64,000 nucleotides of DNA. Source: JACMJL01 sp963791805 (GTDB taxonomy: Bacteria; Bacillota; Clostridia; Clostridiales; Clostridiaceae). Below, piece after piece: positions 1 to 8,764 of this stretch. Below the pieces are notes generated by a model that was not told the DNA's origin, ran no database searches, and saw nothing but the letters and a program-made list of their open reading frames with translations. The stretch is from the NCBI GenBank assembly GCA_963791805.1, contig CAWBTU010000004.1, positions 1,175,245 through 1,239,244 on the forward strand, written 5' to 3'. Within the stretch, counting starts at the first letter, position 1, and each line of letters begins with the position of its first letter. Made by a program: the position numbers and the translations under genes.

Positions 1-544
1 TCTCAAATAACTTCTTTCTTGCTCTTGATAATCTTGATTTTACTGTACCTTCCGAGATAGCAAGAGTTTTCGATATCTGTTTTATACTAAAATCTTCATA
101 ATAGTAAAGAAGTATGACCTTTCTGAAATTTTCTTCAAGACTCCTTATTGCTTCTAATACGGGTTGTTTGTCAAAATTATAGTCATCAACACATATATCC
201 TCTTCAAATATCTGTGCAGAAAAAGCAATCTTCTTTCTAACCCTTAATATGTTATTACACTCATTTACCATAATTCTAAGAAGCCATGACTTAAAACTCT
301 CCAGCTTTTCAAGATTTTTTATGCTTTTATATGCTTTCAATATAGTCTCTTGCATTGCATCTCCTACATCGCTTTGGTTATCTAATAGCACTCTTCCCAT
401 TCTATACATATCAACTTTATATAGCTCCATAAGATATATGAAGGCTTCCTTATCTCCATGCTTTGCTGAATATATGTGGCTTTCTGTACTTTCTAAAGGT
501 TTCAACTTCTCAATAGATGCATCTATGGCCTCATCTGAATTCAT
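1..544 (-). CDS. ECF-type RNA polymerase sigma factor (partial, 3' end outside window)
   Basis: Read on the minus strand from an ATG at 544 with AAAGGAG upstream, this frame stays open for 181 codons to the window edge. Residues about 35-100 look like sigma-70 region 2 (SFKSWLLRIMVNECNN) and residues about 130-181 like region 4, with the helix-turn-helix signature ISEGTVKSRLSRARKKL. This is the arrangement of a short extracytoplasmic-function sigma factor that directs RNA polymerase to a stress or envelope regulon. An anti-sigma gene usually follows downstream and would lie outside the window, so the regulon cannot be named. Seen: start, both regions. Inferred: ECF class from length and lack of other sigma regions. 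Confidence 0.88.
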   Translation of the reverse strand, partial: MNSDEAIDASIEKLKPLESTESHIYSAKHGDKEAFIYLMELYKVDMYRMGRVLLDNQSDVGDAMQETILKAYKSIKNLEKLESFKSWLLRIMVNECNNILRVRKKIAFSAQIFEEDICVDDYNFDKQPVLEAIRSLEENFRKVILLYYYEDFSIKQISKTLAISEGTVKSRLSRARKKLFE

Positions 545-610
545 ACTCAAGCTCCTTTCTTTTCAATTTCATATATAAGACGTACTATATCTAATTTAGG
601 TTCCAGAAAT

Positions 611-664
611 AAAAAAAGAGAACATTGAAAAAGTTACTAAAATGCTCATAATAATTTTTTCAAT
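611..664 (-). terminator. Intrinsic terminator of the sdpRI-like pair
   Basis: ATTGAAAAA (624-632) pairs with the T/A-rich complement at 655-664, and on the minus strand the stem is followed by seven T (611-617). It lies just beyond the stop of the SdpI-like gene. Confidence 0.6.
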
Positions 665-699
665 ATCCCTTATTAGGTTTTTAATAGTAAGAACTTAGC

Positions 700-1284
700 T
701 TATTTGAATTTTTTAAATTTGTTATAGAAAAACCATAAAGAGTACAAACCTGGTATGAGAATCAAAAGGGCTATACAAATTGGCCCTATTATATTAAATG
801 GAAAGAAGAAAACTAATATAAATTGTAAGATACCTAATGGAAAGGATGTATAACCTAAAATTCTATGAGCTATCTTCCAAGTTTCTTCATCTCGTACAGT
901 CCAAGGAAGCCTTAATCCTACATTTCTGTTAAAAGGTATTTTAGGTGAAACGTTTCCAAATATCATGATAAACAATGAAATTACACCAGCACCTAATACT
1001 TCATTAGTTTTGGGAGAAAATGAGCTTTTAATTGGGGTTAAAACATAAACTAATATTCCTAATATAAGTAAAATAGAAAGTCTATTTAAGTTTCTCATTG
1101 TTTTAACTTTAGGATTATCTTTTGATAGATTTGCTATCTGAGGCATTTTTATATCAAGTATAATAAGAGTTATAATAACTAAAGCTCCTACCATTAAATT
1201 CTTTATATTATTGTCTGGCATAAATAAACCTAATACTATTATTAATACAGTAGCCACTATAAAAAAAGTTCTGTTAGTTTTCAA
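700..1284 (-). CDS. SdpI family integral membrane protein
   Basis: A 194-residue polytopic membrane protein with about six hydrophobic segments. The central motif PKIPFNRNVGLRLPWTVRDEE followed by WKIAHRILGY is the hallmark of the SdpI family. In Bacillus subtilis SdpI gives immunity to the SDP cannibalism toxin and sequesters the repressor SdpR at the membrane; many other homologues have no linked toxin, and no sdpABC genes are visible here. The start is a TTG at 1284 placed seven bases after GGAGGG. It follows the ArsR-type gene by 14 bases, so the two form an operon matching the sdpR-sdpI order. Toxin immunity is only an inference from family. Confidence 0.85.
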   Translation of the reverse strand: MKTNRTFFIVATVLIIVLGLFMPDNNIKNLMVGALVIITLIILDIKMPQIANLSKDNPKVKTMRNLNRLSILLILGILVYVLTPIKSSFSPKTNEVLGAGVISLFIMIFGNVSPKIPFNRNVGLRLPWTVRDEETWKIAHRILGYTSFPLGILQFILVFFFPFNIIGPICIALLILIPGLYSLWFFYNKFKKFK

Positions 1285-1298
1285 TTAATTACCCTCCT

Positions 1299-1559
1299 TT
1301 ATTTTTTACTAAAAAAGTTAAGAAAATTACCAAGCACCTCTTGTATCACCGAGGTATTAATAGAATAAATTACATATTGACCATTTTTTTCTGAACTTAC
1401 GAGTTCAGCCTCTCTCAATATATCCAAATGCTTAGATATAGATGGCTTAGACATACTAAAATGTTCTGATATTTCCCCTGCACTCATATCTTTTGTAGCT
1501 AATAATTGTAGTATAGACCTACGGGTGTCATCACTTAAAGCTTTAAAAGCTTTACTCAT
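1299..1559 (-). CDS. ArsR-family winged-helix repressor, SdpR-like
   Basis: An 86-residue ArsR/SmtB-type DNA-binding protein: FKALSDDTRRSILQLL opens the fold, and MSAGEISEHFSMSKPSISKHLDILREAELV is the recognition helix-turn-helix, followed by the EKNGQYVIYSIN wing. There are no cysteine or histidine clusters typical of metal sensors, so it is probably not the regulator of the nearby metal ATPase. Its position directly before an SdpI-like gene argues for an SdpR-type autorepressor. Start ATG at 1559 has AAAGGAG upstream. An A/T-rich palindromic operator candidate lies directly upstream. Confidence 0.85.
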   Translation of the reverse strand: MSKAFKALSDDTRRSILQLLATKDMSAGEISEHFSMSKPSISKHLDILREAELVSSEKNGQYVIYSINTSVIQEVLGNFLNFFSKK

Positions 1560-1577
1560 ACAATATCTCCTTTCAAA

Positions 1578-1608
1578 CTAAATATATATTTAGCTAATTA
1601 GTTAAATA
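1578..1608. promoter_or_regulatory. Palindromic operator candidate upstream of the ArsR-type gene
   Basis: CTAAATATATATTTAG (1578-1593) is a perfect 16-bp palindrome; it overlaps a second near-perfect one, ATTTAGCTAATTAGTTAAAT (1589-1608). Both sit 20-50 bp before the repressor start. Autoregulation by the adjacent ArsR-type protein is an inference. Confidence 0.55.
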
Positions 1609-1701
1609 ACTATGCCCTTATTATATATCTTTTTACATCTTAATACAAATATTCAAATACAAATTTAAAATCCTCCTATAGTTAACTACTATAAGAGGAT
1701 G

Positions 1702-1819
1702 ATTGTTGATTTTAGTCTTGGATAGGAGCAGGGCACCCTTCTCTCTTTAGCTGAGCTTTAGAGTTGAAGGGTGCCCCGAGTTTTTTGAGTCAATTTGATT
1801 AGTGATAAAAGTTGTTAAC
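1702..1819 (+). repeat. Intergenic hairpin element, family A, copy 1
   Basis: A left box ATTGTTGATTTTAGTCTT is followed by GGAGCA, then a perfect 11-bp stem GGGCACCCTTC (1731-1741) with GAAGGGTGCCC (1766-1776), then CGAG and T6. Related elements occur at 4071-4200 and 8765-8880 with different stem sequences. It lies between the ArsR gene leader and the 3' end of the ATPase gene. It could also act as a terminator, but the GAGC/CGAG flanks and left box are shared beyond what a terminator needs. Confidence 0.6.
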
Positions 1820-1839
1820 CGTCCCCACCCTGTCCATTT

Positions 1840-3957
1840 TTATCCTGCTATTTTATAATTTAATGCTCGCATGGAGTTTAGTACTGCGATTAGGGCTACA
1901 CCTACATCTCCGAATACTGCTTCCCACATTGTTGCGATTCCCATGGCTCCTAATGCTAAAATTACTGCTTTTACACTTAAACTAAATATTATATTTTGCC
2001 ATACAATACTATTGGTTTTTTTAGCTATACAAATTGCGTCTGAAATTTTTGATGGTTCGTCTGTCATTATTACTACATCTGCGGCTTCTATGGCAGCATC
2101 TGAACCTATTCCACCCATTGCAATTCCTATATCTGCTCTTGCAAGAACAGGTGCATCATTTATTCCGTCTCCAACAAATATTATTTTCTTTTTATCTGGC
2201 TTATTTTCTTCTAAATTCTCAAAAATATTTACTTTACCATCTGGTAAAAGCTCGGAGTGAATTTTATCTATACCAACTAGCTTGCCAACAGCTTCACTAG
2301 CTACTTTGTTATCTCCAGTAAGCATTACAATGTTTTTAATTCCCATTGCTTTAAGTGCTTTAATTGCTGATGCTGAGTCTTCTTTGACTTGATCAGAAAT
2401 GGTAATAGAGCCAATATATTTTTTATCCACTGCAATATGAACTGTTGTTCCAAGGTTTTCAGCTTCATAAATACTAATTTCTTTATTTCTCATTAACTTA
2501 CTATTACCTGCAAGGATTGCTTTTCCTTTTACTGTAACTTCTATACCTAGTCCTGAAAGCTCCTTAAAATTAGTAACCTCAGCTTTATTTATTTCCTTAC
2601 CATACTCTTTAATGATAGATATAGCTATAGGGTGATTGGAAAAGCTTTCTGCGTAGGAAGCATATTCTAAAACTTCTTCTTTTGAAAAAGGCTCTGCTGC
2701 ATTGATTTGAGTAACTTTAAAAACTCCTTTTGTAAGAGTTCCTGTTTTATCAAAAACAACTGTATCAACATTGTTTAAGGCTTCTAAATAATTACTGCCT
2801 TTAACAAGTATACCTGATTTTGAAGCAGCTCCAATTCCGCCAAAATATCCTAGTGGTATAGAAATAACAAGAGCACAAGGGCAAGAAACAACTAAAAATA
2901 CTAGCGCTCTATATATCCAAGTATCAAAGCTTTCACCTGAAATTAACAAGGGTGGAATAAGGGCTAATAATGTAGCTGAAATAACAACTACAGGTGTATA
3001 AACTCTTGCAAACTTAGTAATAAAGTTCTCAGTTGGAGCTTTTTTACTTGAAGCGTTTTGAACTAATTCAAGTATCTTTGCTACAGTAGATTCTCCAAAA
3101 GTTTTTGTAACTTTAATTGTTAGAAGTCCATTTCTATTTATTACACCTCCATAAACCTCATCCCCAGGTCCTACATTTTTAGGCAAAGATTCTCCTGTAA
3201 GTGCAGATGTGTCTAAAGCAGCCTGTCCTTCTGAAACTATTCCATCTAGTGGAATTTTCTCACCTGGTTTTACCACAATGTAATCTCCAACAACAACAGT
3301 CTCTGGTGAAACTCTTTCTATATTTTCTCCTCTTTTAACATTTGCGAAGTCAGGTCTTATATCCATCAGTTTTTCAATAGATTTTCTTGAGTTTGTAACT
3401 GCTAAATGTTGAAACAATTCTCCCACTTGGTAGAAAAGCATTACTGCTACACCTTCAGGAAATTGTTGAATTGAAAAAGCTCCCAGCGTTGCAATACTCA
3501 TGAGGAAATTTTCGTCAAACACTTGACCATGAATTATATTTTGTAAGGCTTCGAGAAGCACGTCATAACCAACAATTAAGAAACTTACTAAAAACAAACT
3601 TAATTCAACTGGAAAGGAAAACTTAAATAGAACTCCTACTAAAAATATCAGACCACCTATACCAAGTCTTACTAACTTAATTTGAACTTCGTTATCAACT
3701 TCAGTTTCCTCTGATTTATCGGCAGCATCTTTTACCTTAACATCTGGTTCAAGTTTATTAACTATACTTTCTACTTCACTTATAATTCGTTCTTGATCAT
3801 TTATATCTTCAAATTCAACAACTAATTTACATGACATAAAGTCTAAAGAAGCCTTTGAAACATCTTTTATTTTACAAGATTCTCTTTCGATTTTTGCTGC
3901 ACAATTTGGACAATCCAATCCTTCAAGAATCAGTTCCTTTTTTACTAATGCTTCCAC
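1840..3957 (-). CDS. cadA: Heavy-metal translocating P1B-type ATPase (Cd/Zn/Co exporter)
   Basis: A 705-residue P1B ATPase that exports divalent soft metals across the membrane at the cost of ATP. Visible in order: one N-terminal heavy-metal-associated domain with LDCPNC (Cys16, Cys19), actuator TGES near 254, the membrane metal site SCPCAL (Cys359, Cys361), phosphorylation site DKTGT (Asp403), SNHP near 440, MLTGDN near 545 and GDGINDAP near 596. The CPC motif and the short acidic linker fit the Cd/Zn/Pb group rather than copper pumps, but substrate is inferred. The start is GTG at 3957 after AGGAGGTG. An ArsR/CadC-type operator lies in its promoter region, although no metal-sensing repressor gene is adjacent. 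Confidence 0.93.
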   Translation of the reverse strand: MEALVKKELILEGLDCPNCAAKIERESCKIKDVSKASLDFMSCKLVVEFEDINDQERIISEVESIVNKLEPDVKVKDAADKSEETEVDNEVQIKLVRLGIGGLIFLVGVLFKFSFPVELSLFLVSFLIVGYDVLLEALQNIIHGQVFDENFLMSIATLGAFSIQQFPEGVAVMLFYQVGELFQHLAVTNSRKSIEKLMDIRPDFANVKRGENIERVSPETVVVGDYIVVKPGEKIPLDGIVSEGQAALDTSALTGESLPKNVGPGDEVYGGVINRNGLLTIKVTKTFGESTVAKILELVQNASSKKAPTENFITKFARVYTPVVVISATLLALIPPLLISGESFDTWIYRALVFLVVSCPCALVISIPLGYFGGIGAASKSGILVKGSNYLEALNNVDTVVFDKTGTLTKGVFKVTQINAAEPFSKEEVLEYASYAESFSNHPIAISIIKEYGKEINKAEVTNFKELSGLGIEVTVKGKAILAGNSKLMRNKEISIYEAENLGTTVHIAVDKKYIGSITISDQVKEDSASAIKALKAMGIKNIVMLTGDNKVASEAVGKLVGIDKIHSELLPDGKVNIFENLEENKPDKKKIIFVGDGINDAPVLARADIGIAMGGIGSDAAIEAADVVIMTDEPSKISDAICIAKKTNSIVWQNIIFSLSVKAVILALGAMGIATMWEAVFGDVGVALIAVLNSMRALNYKIAG

Positions 3958-3980
3958 AAAAACACCTCCTAAAAATATTT

Positions 3981-4004
3981 ATATATGAACGAGTGCTCAT
4001 ATGT
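3981..4004. promoter_or_regulatory. ArsR/SmtB/CadC-type operator before the metal ATPase
   Basis: ATATGAAC-GAGT-GCTCATAT is an imperfect 8-4-8 inverted repeat, 24 bp upstream of the GTG start. The TGAA/TTCA-like half sites with flanking AT match the known 12-2-12 operators of ArsR-family metal sensors. Binding protein not encoded next to it. Confidence 0.65.
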
Positions 4005-4070
4005 TTATATATTTATTATATTAATATACCACTAATATGTCAATATAATACTTTGTCTAATTGAATATTA

Positions 4071-4200
4071 ATTGCTGATTTTGTCTTACCTATGAGCAGG
4101 ACATCCCTCTAACATTATTGGTGTCCTGGGACTGAGGGTGTCCCGAGTTTTCCTATGCACTTTTATATTTAGTATTAAGATTAATTGCTAACTTCGCCAT
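4071..4200 (+). repeat. Intergenic hairpin element, family A, copy 2
   Basis: Left box ATTGCTGATTTTGTCTT, then GAGCA, stem GGACATCCCTC (4099-4109) with GAGGGTGTCC (4134-4143), then CGAG and TTTT. The loop contains a second small hairpin GTCCTGGGAC. It lies between the divergent ATPase and pepV genes, where a terminator for either gene would be misplaced. Confidence 0.6.
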
Positions 4201-4263
4201 TTTATGATAATAATATAAGGAGAGATTCTAAAGAATAATTAAATTAAATCGGAGGTAATATAG

Positions 4264-5655
4264 ATGGAATTAAATAAAAAAGTTGATGAATTAAAAGAAG
4301 AAATGATTGCAGCAACTCAAAAACTTGTTAGATTAAAAAGTCTTGAGGCAGCAGCTCTTCCTGGTATGCCTTATGGTAAAGATGTAAATACAGCACTTGA
4401 AGCTGCACTTGGAATTTGTAATGAACTTGGCCTAAAAACAGTAAATGTAGATGGTTATGTAGGCTATGGTGAAATTGGTGAAGGTGACGACTATGTAGCA
4501 ATACTCGGTCATGTAGATGTAGTACCTGAAGGTGAAGGTTGGACTTATCCTCCTTATGCTGCAGAAATTCATGATGGTAAGATCTTTGGAAGAGGAACTC
4601 TTGATGATAAAGGACCTATGATGGCTGCACTTTATGGCCTGAAAGCAGTTTTAAATAGTGATCTTAAACTTTCTAAGAAAGTAAGAGTAATTTTTGGAAC
4701 TAATGAAGAAAGTGGTTGTGGAGAAATAAAACATTATCTTGAAGTAGAAAAACCACCTATTTCTGGATTCACTCCTGATGCTCAGTATCCTATGATTTCT
4801 GGAGAAAAAGGTATTACATATATAGACATTCATAAAGAATTGAAGAAAAAATCATTAACTGATCTTAAGCTTAAATATATTAAAGGAGGACTTGTTCCGA
4901 ATTCAGTTCCAGATTACTGTGAAGCTGCAATTGAGACAAAAAATTCTTCATTAGTGATTAGTTCTTTAGAAGCTTTCGTTAAGAAAACAGGACACGATAT
5001 TAAAGCAAAAGTTAAAGACGATTTAGTTGTACTTAAATCTGTAGGGGTATCCGCTCATGGAAGTCTTCCTCATATGGGTAAAAACTCAATAATGCAGTTA
5101 TTACTATTTATTGGAGAATTAGATTTAGGTAATTCAGATATTAGTGATGCAATAGCATTTCTAAATAAAAGTATTGGTATGGAGTACAATGGCGAGTCTT
5201 TTGGATTAGGTTTAGAGGATAAACAATCTGGAAAATTGACTTTCAATGTTGGTGTAATTGAAATGAATGAAGATAAACTAACTTTGAAACTAAATATCAG
5301 ATACCCAGTTACTAGTACTTATGAAGACTTTATTGTTCCATTTAATTCAAAACTTGAAGGAACGGGTTTCACAGTAGAAATTAAAATCAGTTTGACTCCT
5401 CTTTTCTTTGCAGAGGATCATCCATTAATAAAAACTTTGCAAAAGGTTTATGTAGAACAAACTGGATTAGATCCAACACCACTATCAATTGGTGGTGGAA
5501 CCTATGCAAAAGAAATGGAGAATATTGTTGCCTTCGGTCCAATCTTCCCTGGGAAACCTGACCTTGATCACCAGGTAAATGAATATATTGAGATTGATGA
5601 TTTAGTAATGAATGCAAAAATATATGCACACGCAATTTACGAATTAGCAAAATAG
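4264..5655 (+). CDS. pepV: Dipeptidase PepV-like, M20 metallopeptidase
   Basis: A 463-residue cytosolic M20-family dipeptidase that cleaves dipeptides with two catalytic zinc ions. GHVDVVP (His83, Asp85), GTLDDKGP (Asp114/115) and NEESG near 147 are the metal and general-base motifs; SVGVSAHGSLPHMGKN is the lid-domain region typical of PepV; GGGTYAKEM and the late histidine close the site. Length matches PepV of lactic bacteria. Start ATG at 4264 has CGGAGG upstream and a terminator follows, so it is monocistronic. Role in peptide nutrition is known for the family. Confidence 0.92.
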   Translation: MELNKKVDELKEEMIAATQKLVRLKSLEAAALPGMPYGKDVNTALEAALGICNELGLKTVNVDGYVGYGEIGEGDDYVAILGHVDVVPEGEGWTYPPYAAEIHDGKIFGRGTLDDKGPMMAALYGLKAVLNSDLKLSKKVRVIFGTNEESGCGEIKHYLEVEKPPISGFTPDAQYPMISGEKGITYIDIHKELKKKSLTDLKLKYIKGGLVPNSVPDYCEAAIETKNSSLVISSLEAFVKKTGHDIKAKVKDDLVVLKSVGVSAHGSLPHMGKNSIMQLLLFIGELDLGNSDISDAIAFLNKSIGMEYNGESFGLGLEDKQSGKLTFNVGVIEMNEDKLTLKLNIRYPVTSTYEDFIVPFNSKLEGTGFTVEIKISLTPLFFAEDHPLIKTLQKVYVEQTGLDPTPLSIGGGTYAKEMENIVAFGPIFPGKPDLDHQVNEYIEIDDLVMNAKIYAHAIYELAK

Positions 5656-5676
5656 TTTTTTAATGTACATTTTTAG

Positions 5677-5705
5677 CTCCTACTTTTTAAGTGGGAGTTT
5701 TTCTT
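5677..5705 (+). terminator. Intrinsic terminator of pepV
   Basis: CTCCTAC (5677-5683) pairs with GTGGGAG (5691-5697), followed by TTTTTCTTTT. Confidence 0.8.
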
Positions 5706-5862
5706 TTGTGACAGTGTTGTGTCGACAATGTAAATATTATGATAATTACTGCTATAACGGATATTGAAAATAATGGTTTTATGCTATTATATAGTTACTA
5801 CTTTAGACCTTAATATAAAAGGTGAAAAGTTGTACATCTATACAAGGTTGAGGTGAGCTATC

Positions 5863-6552
5863 TTGAACAAAACAGTTTTAATAGTTGAAGATGAGAGTAG
5901 AATGAGGCATTTAATTTCAGATTATTTAAAAAGAGAAGGAATCACTATTCTTGAAGCAGAAAACGGAATTAAAGCGCTTGAGATATTTAAAAAAGAGAAG
6001 GTAGATTTAGTAATATTAGATATAATGATGCCATTTATGGATGGCTATGAGGTCTGCGCTAATTTACGAGCTCATTCTGATGTACTTATAGTTATGCTAA
6101 CAGCAAAATCTGAAGAAGATGATAAACTGCTTGGCTATGGGTTAGGCGCTGATGATTATATTACAAAACCCTTTAGTCCTAAAGTTCTAACTGCAAAGGT
6201 AAAGGCCCTGCTTAAAAGGACAGAAATGGGTGAAAATAAATCTATAGATGGAGTTATTATAATAGACGACCTTGAGATTAATGAGCTTTCACATAACATA
6301 TCTATAAAGGGTGAAAAAATTGATTTGTCTCCAAAAGAATATGATCTTCTTTTGTATCTTGCTAAAAACCATGGAATAGTGCTATCTAGGGACAAACTTT
6401 TAACTAATGTTTGGGGATATGATTTCGATGGTGATTTAAGAACTGTAGATACTCATGTTAAGAGAGTAAGACAAAAGCTTGGGAATAAAGCAGACCTCAT
6501 AACTACAGTGAGGGGAAGTGGCTATAAACTTGAAGCTGAAAATGAAAAATAA
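5863..6552 (+). CDS. OmpR/PhoB-family response regulator
   Basis: A 229-residue transcription regulator: receiver domain (acidic VEDES near 9, phosphoacceptor Asp53 in VILDIMMP, Lys in YITKPF near 102) plus a C-terminal winged helix (SPKEYDLLLYLAKN, RTVDTHVKRVRQKLG, VRGSGYKLE). The start is TTG at 5863 after GAGGTGAG. The following kinase gene overlaps its 3' end by 11 bases, so the two are translationally coupled partners. Target genes are not evident. Confidence 0.92.
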   Translation: MNKTVLIVEDESRMRHLISDYLKREGITILEAENGIKALEIFKKEKVDLVILDIMMPFMDGYEVCANLRAHSDVLIVMLTAKSEEDDKLLGYGLGADDYITKPFSPKVLTAKVKALLKRTEMGENKSIDGVIIIDDLEINELSHNISIKGEKIDLSPKEYDLLLYLAKNHGIVLSRDKLLTNVWGYDFDGDLRTVDTHVKRVRQKLGNKADLITTVRGSGYKLEAENEK

Positions 6553-8071
6553 AAGTATTTCTGTTAAATTATTTGTGTTAACTGCACTATTTTTTCTAGT
6601 TTTCACAAGCATTACTATGGTGCTTCAATCAGTTTTTATAGAAAAATTTTATATGAATAGAAAAGAAAAGAATTTTGAAAGAAATTTTGAGGCTTTTAAA
6701 AAATCTTATGACCAATCCCCTGCAGATGATGACATAACCAGTGCAATGAGTTCTTTTCAGATAAATAATAACGCTAAGATTGGTCTTTATAATACAGCAA
6801 CCCATAAATATTATGCTACTCCAGACAATAATACAGATGCATTAGGAGTATCAAATTCCTCTGAAGATGTTAGTTATGCTGGCACCATAACCTCTGCTAT
6901 TAGGGAATGGCAATCCAATGCTGAATATTTAAGATTAACAAGAAGTGGTAAAACTGTAGTTTTTAATTCTGATAAGAAGTATAAAGGAATAAGTACAATT
7001 GTAGGGGTTACCCCTATTGTTGAGGATAATACAATTACTAGTGTATTTATAGCTATCTCCTCACTTCAACCAGTTGGAGAAGCATCCTCAATAATTAGAG
7101 AATTTTATATATATTTTTATATACTAGCTATTTTCTTAATAGTAGTACTTTCCTTGTTTTATACAAATATGATTTCGAAGCCCTTAAAAAAATTAAACAA
7201 TACTGCTCTTAAAATGTCTCAGCTTGATTTCACTGAAAAATGTGATGTTACAACTGATGATGAAATAGGTAACCTTGCAAGTACATTAAATTTTTTATCA
7301 AATAACCTAAGTACTTCTCTAAATGAACTTAAAGATGCAAATGAAAAGTTAACTGAAGATATAGAAAAAGAAAAAACACTTGAAAAGATGAGAAAGGAAT
7401 TTGTAGCTGGGGTTTCACACGAACTTAAAACTCCTATAGCACTAATAAACGGTTATGCAGAAGGCCTAAAAGACAATATAGCTGAAGGTGAAGAAAAAGA
7501 CTACTATCTTGATGTAATTATGGATGAAAGTCAAAAAATGTCTTTATTAATTTCTGATATGCTTGATTTGTCTCAACTTGAATCTGGTAACTTTAAGCTT
7601 GAACAATTAGAATTCAATATAGAAGAACTTATTAACTCAATAATTAAAAAGCTTACTAACATTTTTGAAGAAAAGAAAATTAAAATTGAGGTTTTAATAA
7701 AGGCAACTAATACTGAGGTTTTTGGAGACTCTTTTAGAATTGAACAAGTTTTGAATAATCTTTTAGGCAATGCAATTAAAAATACGCCTACTGAAGGCTT
7801 CATTAATGTATCATTAAAAGAAATTAATAATATAATACTTATTGAAATCGAAAATCAGGGACAACAAATACCAGAAAAAGAGCTGCAAAATATATGGGAG
7901 AAGTTTTATAAGGTTGAGAAATCTAGAAATAGAGATCTTGGAGGTACTGGTATTGGACTATCTATTGTGAAAAACATTTTAAATCTTCATGAAAGTAGTT
8001 TTGGTGTTGAAAATACTGAACTTGGAGTTAAATTCTTTTTTGATATTAAACTTGCTGTAGATAAACTTTAA
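6542..8071 (+). CDS. Membrane sensor histidine kinase (HAMP-HisKA-HATPase)
   Basis: A 509-residue class I histidine kinase. One membrane segment at about 9-32, an extracytoplasmic sensor region to about 185, a second segment at about 188-208, HAMP (ISKPLKKLNNTALKM), dimerisation/H-box with VSHELKTP (His293), N-box NLLGNAIKNTP, and G-boxes including GGTGIGLSIVKNIL. It phosphorylates the regulator encoded directly before it. The frame is open from a GTG at 6518, but the ATG at 6542 fits better because it leaves the usual short basic leader before the first membrane segment; no strong ribosome site decides this. The next gene, signal peptidase I, follows after 51 bases and may be co-transcribed. 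Confidence 0.9.
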   Translation: MKNKSISVKLFVLTALFFLVFTSITMVLQSVFIEKFYMNRKEKNFERNFEAFKKSYDQSPADDDITSAMSSFQINNNAKIGLYNTATHKYYATPDNNTDALGVSNSSEDVSYAGTITSAIREWQSNAEYLRLTRSGKTVVFNSDKKYKGISTIVGVTPIVEDNTITSVFIAISSLQPVGEASSIIREFYIYFYILAIFLIVVLSLFYTNMISKPLKKLNNTALKMSQLDFTEKCDVTTDDEIGNLASTLNFLSNNLSTSLNELKDANEKLTEDIEKEKTLEKMRKEFVAGVSHELKTPIALINGYAEGLKDNIAEGEEKDYYLDVIMDESQKMSLLISDMLDLSQLESGNFKLEQLEFNIEELINSIIKKLTNIFEEKKIKIEVLIKATNTEVFGDSFRIEQVLNNLLGNAIKNTPTEGFINVSLKEINNIILIEIENQGQQIPEKELQNIWEKFYKVEKSRNRDLGGTGIGLSIVKNILNLHESSFGVENTELGVKFFFDIKLAVDKL

Positions 8072-8122
8072 GGAATAAGTTATAATAGTACATGGATAAA
8101 ATTGGATTGAAGGAGGTGTAGA

Positions 8123-8665
8123 ATGAGTAAAAAACATAATATAAAAAAGGAGATATTTCAATGGGTTGTTTCCATCGGTGTGGCTGTACTTTTAACCTTA
8201 ATTTTAAGAACTTATGTTATCGCAGCAGCAGATGTCGACGGTGCTTCAATGATGCCAACCTTAAATAATAAAGATAAAATATTTGTAGAAAAAATTTCAT
8301 TGATAACTGATACATTTAAAAGAGGGCAAATAGTAATTTTTGATTCAGGAAATGAAAATGACGCTATCTTTGTTAAGAGGGTTATTGGTGTTGAAGGTGA
8401 TACTGTTGAAATTAAAGGCGGAAAGGTGTTTTTAAATAATAAGGAATTAGAAGAACCCTACTTAAATAAGGGTACAATCACTAATCCTGGTACCTTCTTG
8501 CAAGAAAATACACCTTTCAAAGTAAAAAAAGGATATGTTTTTGTACTTGGAGATAATCGTTTGGTCAGTTGGGACAGTAGGTCACTTGGTCCCATAAGCA
8601 TTAACGCAATAAAAGGACATGTGATTTTAAGAACCTATCCTTTCAATAATATTAAAGGATTTTAA
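8123..8665 (+). CDS. lepB: Type I signal peptidase
   Basis: A 180-residue signal peptidase that removes signal peptides from secreted proteins at the outer face of the membrane. One N-terminal membrane anchor at about 14-34; catalytic Ser42 in GASMMPTL; general-base Lys85 in FVKRVIG followed by GDTVEI; conserved GDNRxxSxDSRxxGPI box near 140. The short single-anchor form is the Gram-positive type. Start ATG at 8123 has AAGGAGGTG upstream. A terminator follows at once. Confidence 0.93.
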   Translation: MSKKHNIKKEIFQWVVSIGVAVLLTLILRTYVIAAADVDGASMMPTLNNKDKIFVEKISLITDTFKRGQIVIFDSGNENDAIFVKRVIGVEGDTVEIKGGKVFLNNKELEEPYLNKGTITNPGTFLQENTPFKVKKGYVFVLGDNRLVSWDSRSLGPISINAIKGHVILRTYPFNNIKGF

Positions 8666-8709
8666 ACTTTTATTTATATATAAATCCAGAATATATCAAA
8701 TATAAAAAT

Positions 8710-8753
8710 AAAGGAACAACATAAAATATAATGTTGCTCCTTTATTATTTTTG
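8710..8753 (+). terminator. Intrinsic terminator of lepB
   Basis: AAAGGAACAACAT pairs with ATGTTGCTCCTTT across a short AT loop, with one mismatch, followed by ATTATTTTT. Confidence 0.75.
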
Positions 8754-8764
8754 TAAAGGTATTT

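Noticed and set aside
249..578. 109-codon open frame on the plus strand
   Set aside because: Antisense to the partial sigma-factor gene, which has clear region 2 and 4 motifs.
1299..1559. ArsR-type gene as the metal-sensing repressor of the adjacent ATPase
   Set aside because: It has no Cys or His ligand clusters, and its operon partner is an SdpI-like gene; an SdpR role fits better.
1871..2260. 129-codon open frame on the plus strand
   Set aside because: Antisense to the C-terminal part of the metal ATPase; no ribosome site.
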